Assembly: GCA_002478885.1 (NCBI GenBank) | Contig: DLKC01000012.1 | Span: 68,415-92,431, forward strand | Origin: Chitinophagaceae bacterium UBA7600 | GTDB taxonomy: Bacteria > Bacteroidota > Bacteroidia > Chitinophagales > Chitinophagaceae | DNA: 24,017 nt | Direction: 5' to 3' | Shown here: one piece after another, positions 23,854 through 24,017 of the stretch | How the letters are laid out: every line of letters starts with the position of its first letter | How positions within the stretch are numbered: position 1 is the stretch's first letter | Notes under the pieces: model-generated | What the model was told of the DNA's origin: nothing | Database searches by the model: none | What the model saw: only the letters and a program-made list of their open reading frames with translations | Position numbers and translations under genes: made by a program

Positions 23854-23984
23854 ATAAATACGTTTTAGTTGTTGCAATTTTTGCTAAATATAAATACTTA
23901 TATGAGTGCTGTTGCTTAAAAATATTCTTGGTTGCTATCGAATCACCTGTAACGTTTTTTCAGTACAAGACACTTTATTACCGG

Positions 23985-24017
23985 GTAGATACTCCGTAGA
24001 TACTTGGTAGATACTTG
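23985..24017 (+). repeat. Tandem 11-bp repeat, cut by the window edge
   Basis: Three head-to-tail copies of GTAGATACTTG: 23985-23995 (ending CC instead of TG), 23996-24006 and 24007-24017. The last two are identical, and the array reaches the final base, so its length is unknown. It lies about 130 bp upstream of the FecR-TPR start. Confidence 0.8.

Noticed and set aside
23985..24017. Tandem repeat as the start of a CRISPR array
   Set aside because: Units are 11 bp and directly abutting without spacers.

Overview
The window looks like a chromosome segment of a Bacteroidota bacterium, most likely the Chitinophagaceae (inferred from the following). The large secreted protein ends in a type IX secretion (T9SS type A) sorting domain. 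Several starts have the Bacteroidota -7 promoter box TAnnTTTG, and strong Shine-Dalgarno sites are absent. There is a NagB-LmbE fusion of the kind known from Bacteroidetes, and base composition is moderate. No tRNA, rRNA, IS element or CRISPR array was recognised.

Left part (1-4.8 kb): the 3' part of a very large multi-PAS hybrid histidine kinase (HisKA-HATPase-REC-HPt, + strand; its start lies outside the window) converges, with a 19-bp gap, on a FIST-domain ligand-sensor gene. 4.8-10.3 kb: a 1551-residue secreted protein with seven FG-GAP/VCBS-type repeats, an ASPIC/UnbV domain, an SdrD-B-like domain and a T9SS tail, followed by a clear hairpin terminator. 10.3-14.1 kb: an amino-sugar unit in which an exported GH20 beta-N-acetylhexosaminidase precedes a cytoplasmic NagB-PIG-L/LmbE fusion. 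Both genes carry an almost identical 10-bp palindrome 60 bp before the start codon, overlapping the promoter, so coregulation by GlcNAc-type sugars is likely. 14.3-17.1 kb: an exported CocE/NonD-family S15 hydrolase, and divergently a DinB-family metal-binding protein.

Right part (17.2-23.9 kb): the most interesting region. Four consecutive minus-strand genes are, in transcription order, a periplasmic FecR-TPR protein, a membrane CHASE2-TIR protein, a SIR2-like-TIR protein and, 6 bp further on, a transmembrane STAND NTPase with an exported DUF1566/Lcl-like C-terminal domain. Two TIR domains keep the catalytic-type glutamate. The SIR2-like domain has lost the expected catalytic Asn and His. 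I read this as two adjacent envelope-sensing modules feeding TIR (NAD-consuming) effectors: a candidate immune or stress-suicide system. That function is inference.

Intergenic DNA carries at least seven related copies of a short element (core GTGCGACGCAA), five of them shortly 3' of minus-strand genes. The right edge is cut inside an 11-bp tandem repeat.
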